Source: Sporosarcina sp. P34
GTDB lineage: Bacteria; Bacillota; Bacilli; Bacillales_A; Planococcaceae
Assembly: GCF_002743375.1 (NCBI RefSeq)
Contig: NZ_PDZC01000002.1
Span: forward strand, 124,001 to 188,000
Length of the DNA stretch: 64,000 nucleotides
Direction: 5' to 3'
Within the stretch, counting starts at the first letter, position 1, and every line of letters begins with the position of its first letter. A program made the translations under genes and the position numbers. This document shows positions 15,957 through 25,694 of the stretch, in pieces. The notes below the pieces were generated by a model. The model was not told the origin of the DNA and made no database searches. It worked only from the letters and a program-made list of their open reading frames with translations.

Positions 15957-17144
15957 ATGTTAGATCAAAAAACTATCGATGTTATCAAATCCACAGTACC
16001 AGTACTAGAAGAACACGGAACAGCTATTACTACGGCTTTCTATAAAAACATGTTTGTGGCTCATCCCGAATTACTAGATATATTCAACCATGCTAACCAA
16101 TCTCAAGGTCGTCAACAGACAGCCCTTGCAAACACAGTATACGCGGCAGCGCAACATATTGATAACCTAGAAGCGATTCTACCGGTGGTTGTCCAAATCG
16201 CGCACAAGCACGTATCTCTTGGAATCTTGCCAGAACATTATCCAATTGTCGGAGAGTATTTGTTAAAAGCAATCAAAGAAGTACTTGGCGATGCAGCAAC
16301 GCCTGAAATTATAGATGCATGGGAAGCCGCTTATGGCGTAATCGCTGGCGCTTTCATCGGTGTAGAAAAAGATATGTATGAGAATACAGAAAAAGCTGAT
16401 GGTGGATGGCACTTATTTAAAGACTTCGAAATTGTCGACAAAGTAGAAGAAAGTGATGTCATTACTTCATTTTACTTAAAACCTGTTGACGGTAAAAAAT
16501 TGCCATACTACTTACCAGGACAATACATTACGATCCGCATGGAAATCCCAGGCGCGAAAAATATTGTTAATCGTCAGTACAGCTTGTCTCAAAAATCAAA
16601 CGACGAAACTTTCCGTATCTCGGTTAAACGTGAAGATACATTATCACCAAAAGGTGTAGTATCATGCTACTTGCATGAACATGCAAGTGTAGGCGACATC
16701 GTCGAAGTGAGCGCACCAGCAGGCGACTTCTATCTAGATCCTACTGGCACAGCACCTGTCACATTAATCAGCGGTGGAGTTGGTATTACACCAATGAAAG
16801 CTATGTATTCAACTATCGCAGATTTGTCTCCTGAACGTGAAGTGGCATTCTTGCACTCTGCACGTACACGCAGCCAACAAGCATTTGCGAATAAACTAGA
16901 GCAATTAAATGCTAAACTACCAAACTCTACGTACAAAGCGCTTTATTCAGAAGAGGGAGACGGCATGTTCACACGTAAGTTCTTAGAAGAAAACGTGATT
17001 GCAGGCAGTGATGTCTATGTATGTGGACCAACTGGCTTCATGGAGTTCGTTCTTCAACAGCTTCACGCCATGGGTATTCCGGAAGAGAAAATTCACTTCG
17101 AGTTCTTCGGACCAGCTGTAGCCCTTCAATTACAATCTGTTTAA
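15957..17144 (+). CDS. hmp: Flavohemoglobin Hmp, nitric oxide dioxygenase
   Basis: The 395-residue protein combines a globin domain (proximal His in AHKHVSLGI), a ferredoxin-reductase FAD domain (NRQYSLSQ) and an NAD domain ([23 protein letters not shown]). It converts NO and O2 to nitrate using NAD(P)H in the cytoplasm. Divergence from nsrR and the AT-rich palindromic upstream region indicate NO-inducible repression control. The GGAGAGG ribosome binding site is about 13 nt upstream of the ATG. Confidence 0.97.
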   Translation: MLDQKTIDVIKSTVPVLEEHGTAITTAFYKNMFVAHPELLDIFNHANQSQGRQQTALANTVYAAAQHIDNLEAILPVVVQIAHKHVSLGILPEHYPIVGEYLLKAIKEVLGDAATPEIIDAWEAAYGVIAGAFIGVEKDMYENTEKADGGWHLFKDFEIVDKVEESDVITSFYLKPVDGKKLPYYLPGQYITIRMEIPGAKNIVNRQYSLSQKSNDETFRISVKREDTLSPKGVVSCYLHEHASVGDIVEVSAPAGDFYLDPTGTAPVTLISGGVGITPMKAMYSTIADLSPEREVAFLHSARTRSQQAFANKLEQLNAKLPNSTYKALYSEEGDGMFTRKFLEENVIAGSDVYVCGPTGFMEFVLQQLHAMGIPEEKIHFEFFGPAVALQLQSV

Positions 17145-17154
17145 GCACAAACAA

Positions 17155-17178
17155 CCCCCGCGAATTTTCCCGCGGGGG
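17155..17178. terminator. Bidirectional terminator between hmp and the YkvI-like gene
   Basis: CCCCCGCG and CGCGGGGG form an 8-bp GC stem with an 8-nt loop between the two convergent genes. Confidence 0.75.
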
Positions 17179-17183
17179 TATAT

Positions 17184-18233
17184 TTATATTTTATTCGGCA
17201 TACGGATCGAAGCCCTAAGGAGTGCCACAACTAAAAACAAACCTAAATAGCCGACAATCGGATACAGTGTATTAACCAAATTTGTGAATCCTAGAAAACT
17301 TAATGCATAGCCAATTACTAATGAAAACGCTACGAATATCTTAAACTTTATCGTACCACTTTGGATGAATCGAGCACCAAACGCGTAGAACATACTGACT
17401 GCTGTATTAAAGATCATGCCGTATAAAATAACCGCCATGAAGATTGCAAAGATTGGAGAAATATTATTGATGATGGCAAGCATCGGTAGATCTGTTCCCG
17501 CCACATTTTCCACTTGCGAAAAAAGCGCCAAATGACTTAACAGAATTAAAATACCTAATCCAAGACCACCTACGAACCCACCTCGCGCCGCAATTTTTTC
17601 ATCTTTTTCCGCCCCTCCCATGACAATAGTCATCGAAGCACCTACCGCAATATTAAATGACACATAATTAATTGCTGATATGAACCAATTAGGCAATGTT
17701 GTTGGCACCGCTTTTGCAACAGGATCAAGAACTGCGAAAGTTGTATCCATCGTGACAATACTATAAACAGAGACGACAACTACTGTCATAATTAAAAACG
17801 GTGTCACACTGCCGATTACAGCAACCACTTTATCTACGTTTAATAATATCGTCAAGAACACCAACACAATCATCAGTAAACTACCTACAAATGTCGGCAA
17901 GCCAAATTGCTGATGTAAGTTGGCACCCGCACCCGCTAGCATAACTACACCTACACCAAATAGTGTAAAGATGATAATACCATCCACTATTATGCCTAGA
18001 AAGCGTCCACTGATTTTGTAAATCACATCTTTATGTGAAGTTGTTCGCAATCGACTTCCAAGACGCGTTAATGTCATGCCTAAGTAAGCGAAGAGCGCCG
18101 TACAAATTACTGCACTAATCATGCCTAAGTAGCCGAAACTCGTAAAATACGTCATGATTTCATTACCGGATACAAATCCTGCCCCTACGATAATTCCAAT
18201 AAACGCACTACCCATATTTAGTATCTTCTTCAT
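17184..18233 (-). CDS. YkvI family membrane transporter
   Basis: The 349-residue protein has about ten hydrophobic helices and starts MKKILNMGSAFIGIIVGAGFVSGNE, in which the glycine-rich unwound helix resembles APC/LeuT-fold amino acid transporters. The pattern corresponds to Bacillus YkvI, whose substrate is not established. It has no cotranscribed neighbour that would hint at a substrate. Confidence 0.8.
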   Translation of the reverse strand: MKKILNMGSAFIGIIVGAGFVSGNEIMTYFTSFGYLGMISAVICTALFAYLGMTLTRLGSRLRTTSHKDVIYKISGRFLGIIVDGIIIFTLFGVGVVMLAGAGANLHQQFGLPTFVGSLLMIVLVFLTILLNVDKVVAVIGSVTPFLIMTVVVVSVYSIVTMDTTFAVLDPVAKAVPTTLPNWFISAINYVSFNIAVGASMTIVMGGAEKDEKIAARGGFVGGLGLGILILLSHLALFSQVENVAGTDLPMLAIINNISPIFAIFMAVILYGMIFNTAVSMFYAFGARFIQSGTIKFKIFVAFSLVIGYALSFLGFTNLVNTLYPIVGYLGLFLVVALLRASIRMPNKI

Positions 18234-18284
18234 AATTTCCCCTATTCTTCTCTATAACCAAGTACATGCGAGACGTTCATTAAT

Positions 18285-18881
18285 TTATTTTCTATATTTT
18301 GAGACGAACGGGTTGTCTTTTTCATAGAAACGCCAAGGATAATGCACAGCTTCACCCGTGTTGCCAATCCCTACCCGTGGACCCACTTCTATTTCAGCCT
18401 GAGGAAAGCCTTCAGCTATGTAGAGAGGCTTCTGTGTCCAATGATGACCGTAATATGACATCGTCACCCCAAGAGCCTTAGAAAGCTTTCCGGGTCCGTT
18501 TGTAAGATCGGTTTCTTTTTTAATGTGTATGCCACGGCGTTGTTGCATATGACTTACTCCTTCTATTGGTTCACCCGCCCGCAGTAACACAGCATGCGGT
18601 GTACCTTCTTTTGCACAAACGACATTCATTAGTGTGTGGGTATGCATTTGATATGTATAGACAGATCCAGGCTTACCAAACATGATTTCTGTTCGCTTCG
18701 TTCTACGATTACCATAACTATGTGCTGCGCGATCTTCTGCCCCGTGATACGCTTCAGTTTCCACTATTCTAACTACTGATAGTCCTTCGGGTTGCTCATG
18801 GACAATATATTGACCGACTAAATTACGGGCAAGCTCTAGTACAGGTACATTATAGAAAGATGAACTAAGTGGTTCATACAT
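18285..18881 (-). CDS. DNA-3-methyladenine glycosylase (AAG/MPG type)
   Basis: The 198-residue protein matches the alkyladenine glycosylase family: IVETEAYHGAEDRAAHSYGNRRTKR carries the catalytic Glu, and NVVCAKEGTPHAVLLRAGEP and TNGPGKLSKALG are conserved. It excises alkylated purines at the start of base excision repair. It lies just downstream of the BmrA-like exporter gene (21 nt) and may share its transcript. Confidence 0.92.
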   Translation of the reverse strand: MYEPLSSSFYNVPVLELARNLVGQYIVHEQPEGLSVVRIVETEAYHGAEDRAAHSYGNRRTKRTEIMFGKPGSVYTYQMHTHTLMNVVCAKEGTPHAVLLRAGEPIEGVSHMQQRRGIHIKKETDLTNGPGKLSKALGVTMSYYGHHWTQKPLYIAEGFPQAEIEVGPRVGIGNTGEAVHYPWRFYEKDNPFVSKYRK

Positions 18882-18902
18882 ACTACCTTCTCCCTTCAGT
18901 TT

Positions 18903-20639
18903 TCATGCCAATCCCTGTCCTTCTGCGAATACACGATAGAGATCATGTGTCTTCAATAACTCCGTGTGATTTCCTCTACCAGTGATCTGACCATTTTCTA
19001 AGAACAGTAATTGATCTGCGTGCAATACGGTTGCCAATCGATGTGCAATAATTAGCGTTGTTCTGCCTAGCATCAAACGGCGCAATGCTTCTTGTACATG
19101 CGTTTCCGAACCGCTATCCAAATTCGACGTAGCTTCATCCAGTAATAGAATCTCCGGGTTGTGCAATAAAGCACGCGCGATGGCAATACGTTGGCGCTGA
19201 CCACCGGACAACTTCATGCCGCGCTCCCCAACCATGGTATCAAATTGATCCGGCATATCTTTTATGAATGTATACGCATTGGCAGCTCTTGCAGCTTCAA
19301 TGACTTGTTCAAGAGGCGGTCTCTTTTTTAGACCGTACGCAATGTTATCTAAAATCGTTCCGCTTAATAATGGGCTTTCCTGTGAAACATAGCCTATACG
19401 TTGGCGCCAATCAGATAACGGGATCTTTTGGATAGAATCTCCTCCAAAACGTATTTCTCCCGAAGTTGGTTGATAAAATCTCTCCACCAACGAAAAGATT
19501 GTCGTCTTTCCTCCGCCGCTTGGTCCGACGAATGCCGTTACAGTTCCTCGCTCTGCAGTGAATGAAATTCCGTTCACTACATCTCTTCCCTCTTCATATG
19601 AAAAATGAACATTTGAAAATGCGATGGCACCTTCCATTTTCGATGAAAGTTGACCGCCAGCAGGTTCAGAATCCATTTGTAGAATTTCTTGAATTCTTTC
19701 TGTTGCCCCTACTGCCTTTTGGAACGAAGTGAAAAATCGAGCCATTTGCGCGACCGGTACAATGATCTGAAATAGCAAGAAAATAATTGCAACCAATGTT
19801 CCTGCCGATAACGCTCCCCTTGCCACTTGCGCTCCTCCATACCCAAGAATCACTACTAGGATACCCATCATTGTCAACATCATGATAGGTGAAATAACAG
19901 CTTGAATTTTTGCTTCTTTCAACCCATATCGAAATAGAGATTGAATAGCAACTTTACCTTTCTCTCCTTCAGTAGGTTCTGCGCGGTATGCTTTCACTAA
20001 TCGGATATCGCCAAGCACACGGCCAAGATGTCCCGAAAACTTTGCCATTTCAGCCTGTGTGGCTTTTGCTACTTTGTGCATTAAGCGACCAAGCGGATAC
20101 AAGATCGCCATACTAACCGGCACACTAATCAACATGATGATCGTCATTTTCCAATCGAGTACCAATAAAATAATAACTGCACCAATAATCGAAATTAGCC
20201 CTGAGATGAACGATACTAGATGCTCTGAGACAAGTGACTTTAATATGGTCGTATCTTGCGTAACACGACTCATCGTTTCTCCAGTTTCATTCCGATCAAA
20301 ATACGGCACAGGTAAACGCAATACTTTTTGCCATAACTGATTGCGCAAGTCCGCAACTACCGTCTCACCAATAAATGCAAGCATATAATAGGAAAAGCCA
20401 CCGGCAATTGCTTGTACCACAAATAAAACGAGCAGGAATATGCCCGTCTTCCAGTTCAATAGTTCACTTGTGAATGAGTCCACCAAATCTTTAGTGATTA
20501 ATGGTACAGCAAGACCGGCAACCGTTTCAACAAAAGATAGCACCAGGGCAATGATGGTTACAGCTACCGGCCAACGCAATGTTTTGACTAAATTTATAAA
20601 GTTTTTAACGGATCCTTTAGGTTTTACTTGAGCATTCAT
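18903..20639 (-). CDS. bmrA: Multidrug ABC exporter, BmrA-like half transporter
   Basis: The 578-residue protein has a six-helix transmembrane domain (residues 1-310) and an ATPase domain with Walker A (GPSGGGKTT), signature (LSGGQRQR) and Walker B (ILLLDEATS) motifs. Sequence pattern along the whole length follows B. subtilis BmrA, a homodimeric drug exporter. The three downstream and upstream genes on this strand (udg, bmrA, mpg) are closely spaced. Confidence 0.9.
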   Translation of the reverse strand: MNAQVKPKGSVKNFINLVKTLRWPVAVTIIALVLSFVETVAGLAVPLITKDLVDSFTSELLNWKTGIFLLVLFVVQAIAGGFSYYMLAFIGETVVADLRNQLWQKVLRLPVPYFDRNETGETMSRVTQDTTILKSLVSEHLVSFISGLISIIGAVIILLVLDWKMTIIMLISVPVSMAILYPLGRLMHKVAKATQAEMAKFSGHLGRVLGDIRLVKAYRAEPTEGEKGKVAIQSLFRYGLKEAKIQAVISPIMMLTMMGILVVILGYGGAQVARGALSAGTLVAIIFLLFQIIVPVAQMARFFTSFQKAVGATERIQEILQMDSEPAGGQLSSKMEGAIAFSNVHFSYEEGRDVVNGISFTAERGTVTAFVGPSGGGKTTIFSLVERFYQPTSGEIRFGGDSIQKIPLSDWRQRIGYVSQESPLLSGTILDNIAYGLKKRPPLEQVIEAARAANAYTFIKDMPDQFDTMVGERGMKLSGGQRQRIAIARALLHNPEILLLDEATSNLDSGSETHVQEALRRLMLGRTTLIIAHRLATVLHADQLLFLENGQITGRGNHTELLKTHDLYRVFAEGQGLA

Positions 20640-20659
20640 ACTGCTTCCTCATTTCTACC

Positions 20660-21331
20660 TTATTCAAACGGATACCGCAATTCCCCTTGGAGATATTCAC
20701 CAATCCGCTGCCAATCAGCTTCTAGATCAGGTCTATGGGACGGGCGATAAAACACGGATGCTGGATGGAATGTCGGTATGATAGTGTACGATTCATCTGT
20801 TAGACTATATTGTTTATCTTCCAATTTCGCTAGATATTGCACAGGTTGCGTTAGGACTTGTCCATGAAGAGCCGTGACCTTCGCATGTTTACCTAGCATG
20901 CGCTGCAGACCAATATTGCCGAGTGTTACGATAAGCTTCGGTTGAAGGTTGGCTACTTCAAAATCGAGGACCTGTGCATGAGCCAATTGCTCTTTTTGTG
21001 TGGGTGGACGATTATACTTTCGTTCCGTCAAACTACCATCCCGTTCTTTCCTCGTTCCCCATTTGTACGGTCTACTGCGGAACGAACTTGTCATATAGAC
21101 ATCTTCACGTGTAAGGCCGATTGATGCAAGAGATTTCATTAATTCATCACCTGCTCGACCGATGAACGGAACACCATGTATCGCTTCGTGTTCCCCCGGT
21201 GCTTCACCAATCAGCAAAAGTGTTGGTGATTGCGGCCCTTCTCCGTGGACAAAGCCTTCTACTGGAAATCCTTCGCTACGTTCTAAAGCTATACGCGCAA
21301 TTTCATCTGATACACGAAACATTGTATTCAC
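20660..21331 (-). CDS. Uracil-DNA glycosylase superfamily protein, family 4-like without cysteines
   Basis: The 223-residue protein has the family 4 motif I (LIGEAPGEHEAIHGVPFIG) and the closing motif FHPASVFYR. Family 4 enzymes normally bind a [4Fe-4S] cluster with four cysteines, but this sequence contains no cysteine at all. It therefore belongs to a cluster-free branch or has lost the cluster. It likely removes uracil from DNA, though activity is inferred. It is 20 nt upstream of bmrA. Confidence 0.82.
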   Translation of the reverse strand: MNTMFRVSDEIARIALERSEGFPVEGFVHGEGPQSPTLLLIGEAPGEHEAIHGVPFIGRAGDELMKSLASIGLTREDVYMTSSFRSRPYKWGTRKERDGSLTERKYNRPPTQKEQLAHAQVLDFEVANLQPKLIVTLGNIGLQRMLGKHAKVTALHGQVLTQPVQYLAKLEDKQYSLTDESYTIIPTFHPASVFYRPSHRPDLEADWQRIGEYLQGELRYPFE

Positions 21332-21430
21332 TCCTTTCTGTAATTATAAAGGTTTTGCTACCGAATAAAAAATGTTAACCATCGAAAAAGCCGCTCCCAT
21401 TTATATAAAATGGAAACGACTTGTTTTATA

Positions 21431-22630
21431 CTATGTTAACTCTGTTTGTTTTGTTTCTGTTCCAAGGAAAATGACGGCTAGTACACCTACCATGATGGCT
21501 GCACAGAAAATACCAAAAATGACTCCGAAACCGTATCCAGCTGTTAACAGTGAACCAACGAGAAGCGGTCCAAAAATACCTCCTACACGCCCAACTGCAG
21601 CTGCAACTCCAGAGCCTGTCGCTCGAATAGCGGTAGGATATTGTTCCGGCGAATACGCATAGAGCGCTCCCCAAGCACCCAAGTTAAAGAAGGATAAAAA
21701 CGCACCTGCGACCATCAATGTAGTCAATGTCTCCGCATTACCGAAAGCTAGGGCACTGAGCGCCGTTCCGAATAAATAGGTAGCGAGGACGAATTTCCGT
21801 CCCATGCGTTCAATTAGCCAAGCGGCACTGAAATAACCTGGTAACTGTGCTATGGTCATCAATAATACATAGCCAAAGCTTTTGATTAAACTGAAGCCTT
21901 TGATCACCATGACACTTGGTAGCCAAAGGAACATACCGTAATAGGAGAAGACCACCGCAAACCATACGATCCACAGCATAAGCGTCCGTTTTCTAAATGC
22001 CGGCGCCAGTAATTGTTTTAGTTTCTGTCCTGTTGTTTGTGATATTTTTCCTTGCTCTACAAACTTCTTAGAGTCAGGTAAATTACGTCGTAAGTAAATC
22101 GCATAAAATGCCGGTAGTGCCGTGATGATCAGTGCTACTCTCCAACCGAATTCCGGGATAATGAAATACGCTATTAAAGCTGCTAAGAGCCAGCCCGCCG
22201 CCCAGAAGCTTTCAAGTAACACCACTACACGTCCCCGCTCTTTTGCGGATACACTTTCCGAAACCAATGTAGAGGCAACAGGCAACTCCCCACCCAGCCC
22301 TGCTCCTACTAAGAAGCGTAAGGCTAAAAACGCCCATAACGTCGTCGTCAAAGCGGATAAGCCGCTCGCAACTGAAAATAAAACCAATGTCAGCATAAAT
22401 ACTTGCTTACGTCCAATTCGGTCCGCCAATAAACCGAAACCGAATGCACCTATCGCCATACCGATGGAGTTAATGCTACCAATCCAGCCCATCTCAGATG
22501 AAGTCAGATTCCAATCAACAGCCAGCGCAGCAATGACGAATGACAGAATTCCAACATCCATCGCATCGAACATCCAGCCAGTACCTGCAATTCCTAGTAA
22601 TTTATTTCGTGAGATTTCTTTCTTTTTCAC
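21431..22630 (-). CDS. niaP: MFS transporter, NiaP-like (niacin uptake)
   Basis: The 399-residue, 12-helix major facilitator follows B. subtilis NiaP (YceI) over its full length: WMFDAMDVGILSFVIAAL at the start, GLGGELPVASTLVSE in the fourth helix region, VFSYYGMFLWLPSVM in the middle and GTETKQTEL at the end. NiaP imports nicotinate for NAD synthesis. No niaR gene is nearby and I could not establish a NiaR box. Substrate is inferred from similarity only. Confidence 0.85.
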   Translation of the reverse strand: MKKKEISRNKLLGIAGTGWMFDAMDVGILSFVIAALAVDWNLTSSEMGWIGSINSIGMAIGAFGFGLLADRIGRKQVFMLTLVLFSVASGLSALTTTLWAFLALRFLVGAGLGGELPVASTLVSESVSAKERGRVVVLLESFWAAGWLLAALIAYFIIPEFGWRVALIITALPAFYAIYLRRNLPDSKKFVEQGKISQTTGQKLKQLLAPAFRKRTLMLWIVWFAVVFSYYGMFLWLPSVMVIKGFSLIKSFGYVLLMTIAQLPGYFSAAWLIERMGRKFVLATYLFGTALSALAFGNAETLTTLMVAGAFLSFFNLGAWGALYAYSPEQYPTAIRATGSGVAAAVGRVGGIFGPLLVGSLLTAGYGFGVIFGIFCAAIMVGVLAVIFLGTETKQTELT

Positions 22631-22776
22631 AGGGCTTCTACCTTTCTATTGTGCAATTTTTATATGTCTTTACAGGTGTCATTATAGCACTTTTTAATGG
22701 TATTTGACTAGTTTTGTTTAGTGGTGGTTTTTGGATATTGTTTGTTGTGTGTAGTTATTGAGCGGGGGACGGCTTT

Positions 22777-22907
22777 GAGCGGATAGCAAACGTGATAGAG
22801 CGCGACGACCACCACTTAGAGCGCTAGCGGACGTGGATAGATCGGATAGATCGACCGATTGAGCGGGTGAGGTAATACATAGAGCGCTCCGCAAAGTTTA
22901 TTGAGCG
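22777..22907. repeat. Degenerate 21-bp tandem repeat with GAGCG core
   Basis: GAGCG occurs at 22777, 22798, 22819, 22861, 22882 and 22903, with GATCG at 22840, so seven consecutive positions are spaced exactly 21 bp. An extra GAGCG at 22760 is out of phase. Sequence between cores is variable but often ends in ATA, TTA or ATT. The array fills most of the 359-bp gap between niaP and the siderophore operon; the frame is broken by stops and no start or ribosome binding site is seen. Confidence 0.75.
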
Positions 22908-22949
22908 CAATCCATAAATCAAAGCTAAAGAATAACCATGTAAATACAA

Positions 22950-22980
22950 AAATCCCAGAAGACAGAGTCCCCCGGGATTT
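22950..22980 (-). terminator. Terminator of the siderophore uptake operon
   Basis: On the minus strand AAATCCC and GGGATTT form a stem followed by TTTTTG-type T-rich sequence, ten bases after the yclQ-like stop codon. Confidence 0.7.
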
Positions 22981-22989
22981 CATTCGTAA

Positions 22990-23952
22990 TTATAGGCCAG
23001 CTTCTACTTCTTTGATCATTTCTTTGATCGATTGAAGTCCGCCACCAGATAGGTACCAGTATTCACCGTTCAAATAAACCATTTTGTCGTTCTTGAATGC
23101 GTTTGTTTTCTTCACAAGATCGTTTTCAACAGAATCTTTCGCTGTTGCACCGTTACCGATTGCTGCGTCACGATCGATTACGAAGAGAATATCTGGGTTT
23201 GTTTCTAAAATGTATTCAAATGTAATATTTTGTCCATGTGTAGAAACTTCAATCTTTTCATCAGCAGGTTTAAAACCAAATACGTCATGAACCAGTCCGA
23301 AACGTGAGCTTGGGCCGTATGCACTTACTTTCCCTTCAGTTGCTAGGATGATCAATGCATTGCTGTCAATGCCTTCAGTTTTAGTTTTGATTTCTTCAAT
23401 GCTTGCATCTACATCTGCTAATTCCGTGTTCATTTCATCTTCTTTATCGAAGATTGTAGCAATTTTGCCCATGTTCTCTTTGAAAGATTCCATGTAGTTA
23501 GATGTATCAACACCCATATAGATGGTTGGAGCAATTTCAGATAACTGATCATACAAGTCTGTTTGACGTCCAGAGATGAAGATTACGTCAGGCTTCATTG
23601 CATGGATTGCTTCAAAGTCAGGCTCTTTCAAACTTCCAAGATTCTCATATTTCTCATCTTCGTATTTAGAAAGGTAACCCGGTACGTTTGATTGTGGAAG
23701 ACCAGCTACTTCAATTCCTAGTTCATCCAATGTATCTAATGTTCCAAAGTCAAAAACTACTACTTTTTCAGGATTCTTTTCAAGTGTTGTTTCACCAAGT
23801 TCGTGTGTAACTGTTATTTCTGTGCTTTCTTCAGCTGGCTTATCTTCAGTTTTTGCATTGTCTGCAGATTTTTCTTCGTCTTTCGCACTACCACACGCGG
23901 CAAGTGCAAGCATTAGGATTAATGCAAATAGGGAAAGGGTAAGTTTCTTCAT
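22990..23952 (-). CDS. yclQ: Siderophore-binding lipoprotein, YclQ/FpuA-like
   Basis: The 320-residue protein starts with a lipoprotein signal (MKKLTLSLFALILMLALAAC) whose lipobox is LAAC, followed by an acidic/lysine-rich linker and a helical-backbone binding domain (VVVFDFGTLDTLDELGI, GSLKEPDFEAI, ISGRQTDLYDQL). The pattern matches B. subtilis YclQ, which binds petrobactin. The ATG at 23950-23952 is favoured over an upstream GTG because GAGGA lies 11 nt before it. It is the last gene of the operon. Confidence 0.9.
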   Translation of the reverse strand: MKKLTLSLFALILMLALAACGSAKDEEKSADNAKTEDKPAEESTEITVTHELGETTLEKNPEKVVVFDFGTLDTLDELGIEVAGLPQSNVPGYLSKYEDEKYENLGSLKEPDFEAIHAMKPDVIFISGRQTDLYDQLSEIAPTIYMGVDTSNYMESFKENMGKIATIFDKEDEMNTELADVDASIEEIKTKTEGIDSNALIILATEGKVSAYGPSSRFGLVHDVFGFKPADEKIEVSTHGQNITFEYILETNPDILFVIDRDAAIGNGATAKDSVENDLVKKTNAFKNDKMVYLNGEYWYLSGGGLQSIKEMIKEVEAGL

Positions 23953-23985
23953 TTTAGAATAATTCCTCACTTTTTATAATGGATT

Positions 23986-24747
23986 TTAAGAGTTAAAATA
24001 TACACAAATACGGCAGTCCTTCATTTGTTGTATCGGAATTTCCATATCGTAAATTTCTCGTAATGATTCAGAGGTGATAATATCGTTCGTTACACCGTCT
24101 CTGACGACTTTTCCGTTCTTCAATGCCACGATGCGGTCTGAATAGACAGAAGCAAAGTTGATGTCATGTAAGACGATGACCACAGTTTTGCCAAGTTCAT
24201 CAACGAGCTGACGCAAGATTTTCATGATTTGCACAGAGTGTTTCATGTCCAAGTTATTCAGTGGTTCATCGAGTAAAATATAATCGGTGTCTTGTGCAAT
24301 CGTCATGGCAATAAAAGCTCGTTGACGCTGACCTCCGGATAATTCATCTAAATAAGCTTCTTGCATGTTTGTCAGGCCCATATATTTCAACGCCTGATCC
24401 ACCATCTGCTCATCTTCTTCCTGAAGACGTCCCTTGCTGTGCGGGAAACGACCGAACGAAACAAGTTCGCGGATAGTAAGTTTGACATTCATGAAATTAG
24501 ATTGCTTTAAAATCGCGACGCGCTTAGCGAAGTCATTGGATTTCATATCTTTCACTTTACCTTTGTCGAGCAATACTTCGCCCGTGTCAGCATCCATTAA
24601 TCGACTTACCATCGATAGAAGAGTAGATTTACCAGCCCCGTTTGGTCCAATGAATGATGTGATTTTTCCACGGTGAATATTTACACTGACCTTCTCGACG
24701 ACTGCTTTTTTTCCATAAAACTTCGTTAACTCACGAACTTGAATCAT
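23986..24747 (-). CDS. yclP: Siderophore ABC transporter ATP-binding protein, YclP-like
   Basis: The 253-residue ATPase has Walker A (GPNGAGKST), signature (LSGGQRQRAF), Walker B (YILLDEPLNNLD) and switch histidine (VIVLHDINFA). Together with the two permeases it powers ferric siderophore import. Its ATG overlaps the stop of the upstream permease by 4 nt. Confidence 0.93.
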   Translation of the reverse strand: MIQVRELTKFYGKKAVVEKVSVNIHRGKITSFIGPNGAGKSTLLSMVSRLMDADTGEVLLDKGKVKDMKSNDFAKRVAILKQSNFMNVKLTIRELVSFGRFPHSKGRLQEEDEQMVDQALKYMGLTNMQEAYLDELSGGQRQRAFIAMTIAQDTDYILLDEPLNNLDMKHSVQIMKILRQLVDELGKTVVIVLHDINFASVYSDRIVALKNGKVVRDGVTNDIITSESLREIYDMEIPIQQMKDCRICVYFNS

Positions 24748-25694
24748 GAAGATCGACTCTCCTTTAATAATAAGTAGATAAAGTACATGCCACCGACAAA
24801 GTTAATGATCACGCTGAGTGTGGTCGAGAAAGTAAATAAACGTTCAACAATCCACTGTCCACCCACTAGTGCAATAACACTCATCAGTGCAGCACCGGCA
24901 ATTAACACCGAATGCTTGAACGTGTTGAAGAATTGATAAGACAAATTGGCTACGATCAACCCGAAGAATGTAATTGGACCTACAAGTGCCGTGGACACTG
25001 CAATCAGTACTGCCGATAAAATCAACATGATCTTGACAACCGACTGGTAAGGCACACCTAGATTAATTGCTGTATCCCGTCCTAATGATAAAACATCGAG
25101 TTCATTGATATAGCGCCAACCGATAATAAGTGTAATAACTAATATTGCTAATGCCCACCAAACGAGATCTCCGTTGATATTGTTGAAACTCGCAAACATC
25201 TTATCTTGCACACGCAAGAATTCATTTGGATCAATCATCACTTGCAGGAATGTCGAAATACTTCCGAAGAATGTACCGACGATGATACCGACTAGTAACA
25301 AGAAATAGATCGGCCGGTTTCCTTTACCGAATAAAAAGTGATAGAGCAGCAAGGCAAACACTATCATCGCACCGACAGACAGCATGAAGTTAAACTGCTG
25401 GTTGATCAGTACAAATGAAGTCGATCCGAAAAAGAAAATTAGAACGGTTTGCAGCAGGATATAGAGCGAATCCAACCCCATGATACTTGGCGTTAAGATA
25501 CGGTTATGCGTGATCGTCTGGAAAATCACGGTGGAGTATGCCACTGCCACACCTGTTAAGATCATCGCCACCACTTTGACCGCTCTTCTGGGAAGTGCAT
25601 AGTCATAGCTGCCGTTCAAGTCTTGAAATAGATATAATCCGCAAAATACTAATGATAATGTTAATAAAATCAGTAGCTTTGTTGAGTTACGCAT
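24744..25694 (-). CDS. yclO: Siderophore ABC transporter permease, YclO-like
   Basis: The 316-residue FecCD-type permease has about nine to ten helices and the conserved VAYSTVIFQTITHNRILTP and LGRDTAINLGVPYQSV segments. The ATG at 25692-25694 (MRNSTKLLIL) has GGGGGAAA just upstream; the open frame extends further but is unsupported. It overlaps the end of the first permease by 8 nt. Confidence 0.92.
   Translation of the reverse strand: MRNSTKLLILLTLSLVFCGLYLFQDLNGSYDYALPRRAVKVVAMILTGVAVAYSTVIFQTITHNRILTPSIMGLDSLYILLQTVLIFFFGSTSFVLINQQFNFMLSVGAMIVFALLLYHFLFGKGNRPIYFLLLVGIIVGTFFGSISTFLQVMIDPNEFLRVQDKMFASFNNINGDLVWWALAILVITLIIGWRYINELDVLSLGRDTAINLGVPYQSVVKIMLILSAVLIAVSTALVGPITFFGLIVANLSYQFFNTFKHSVLIAGAALMSVIALVGGQWIVERLFTFSTTLSVIINFVGGMYFIYLLLKESRSS

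Noticed and set aside
22631-22700. NiaR operator upstream of niaP (ACAGGTGTCA)
   Set aside because: I do not remember the consensus well enough and only one half-site-like piece is visible.
22740-22920. CRISPR array suggested by regular spacing
   Set aside because: The conserved part is only five bases, the period is 21 bp and there are no cas genes.
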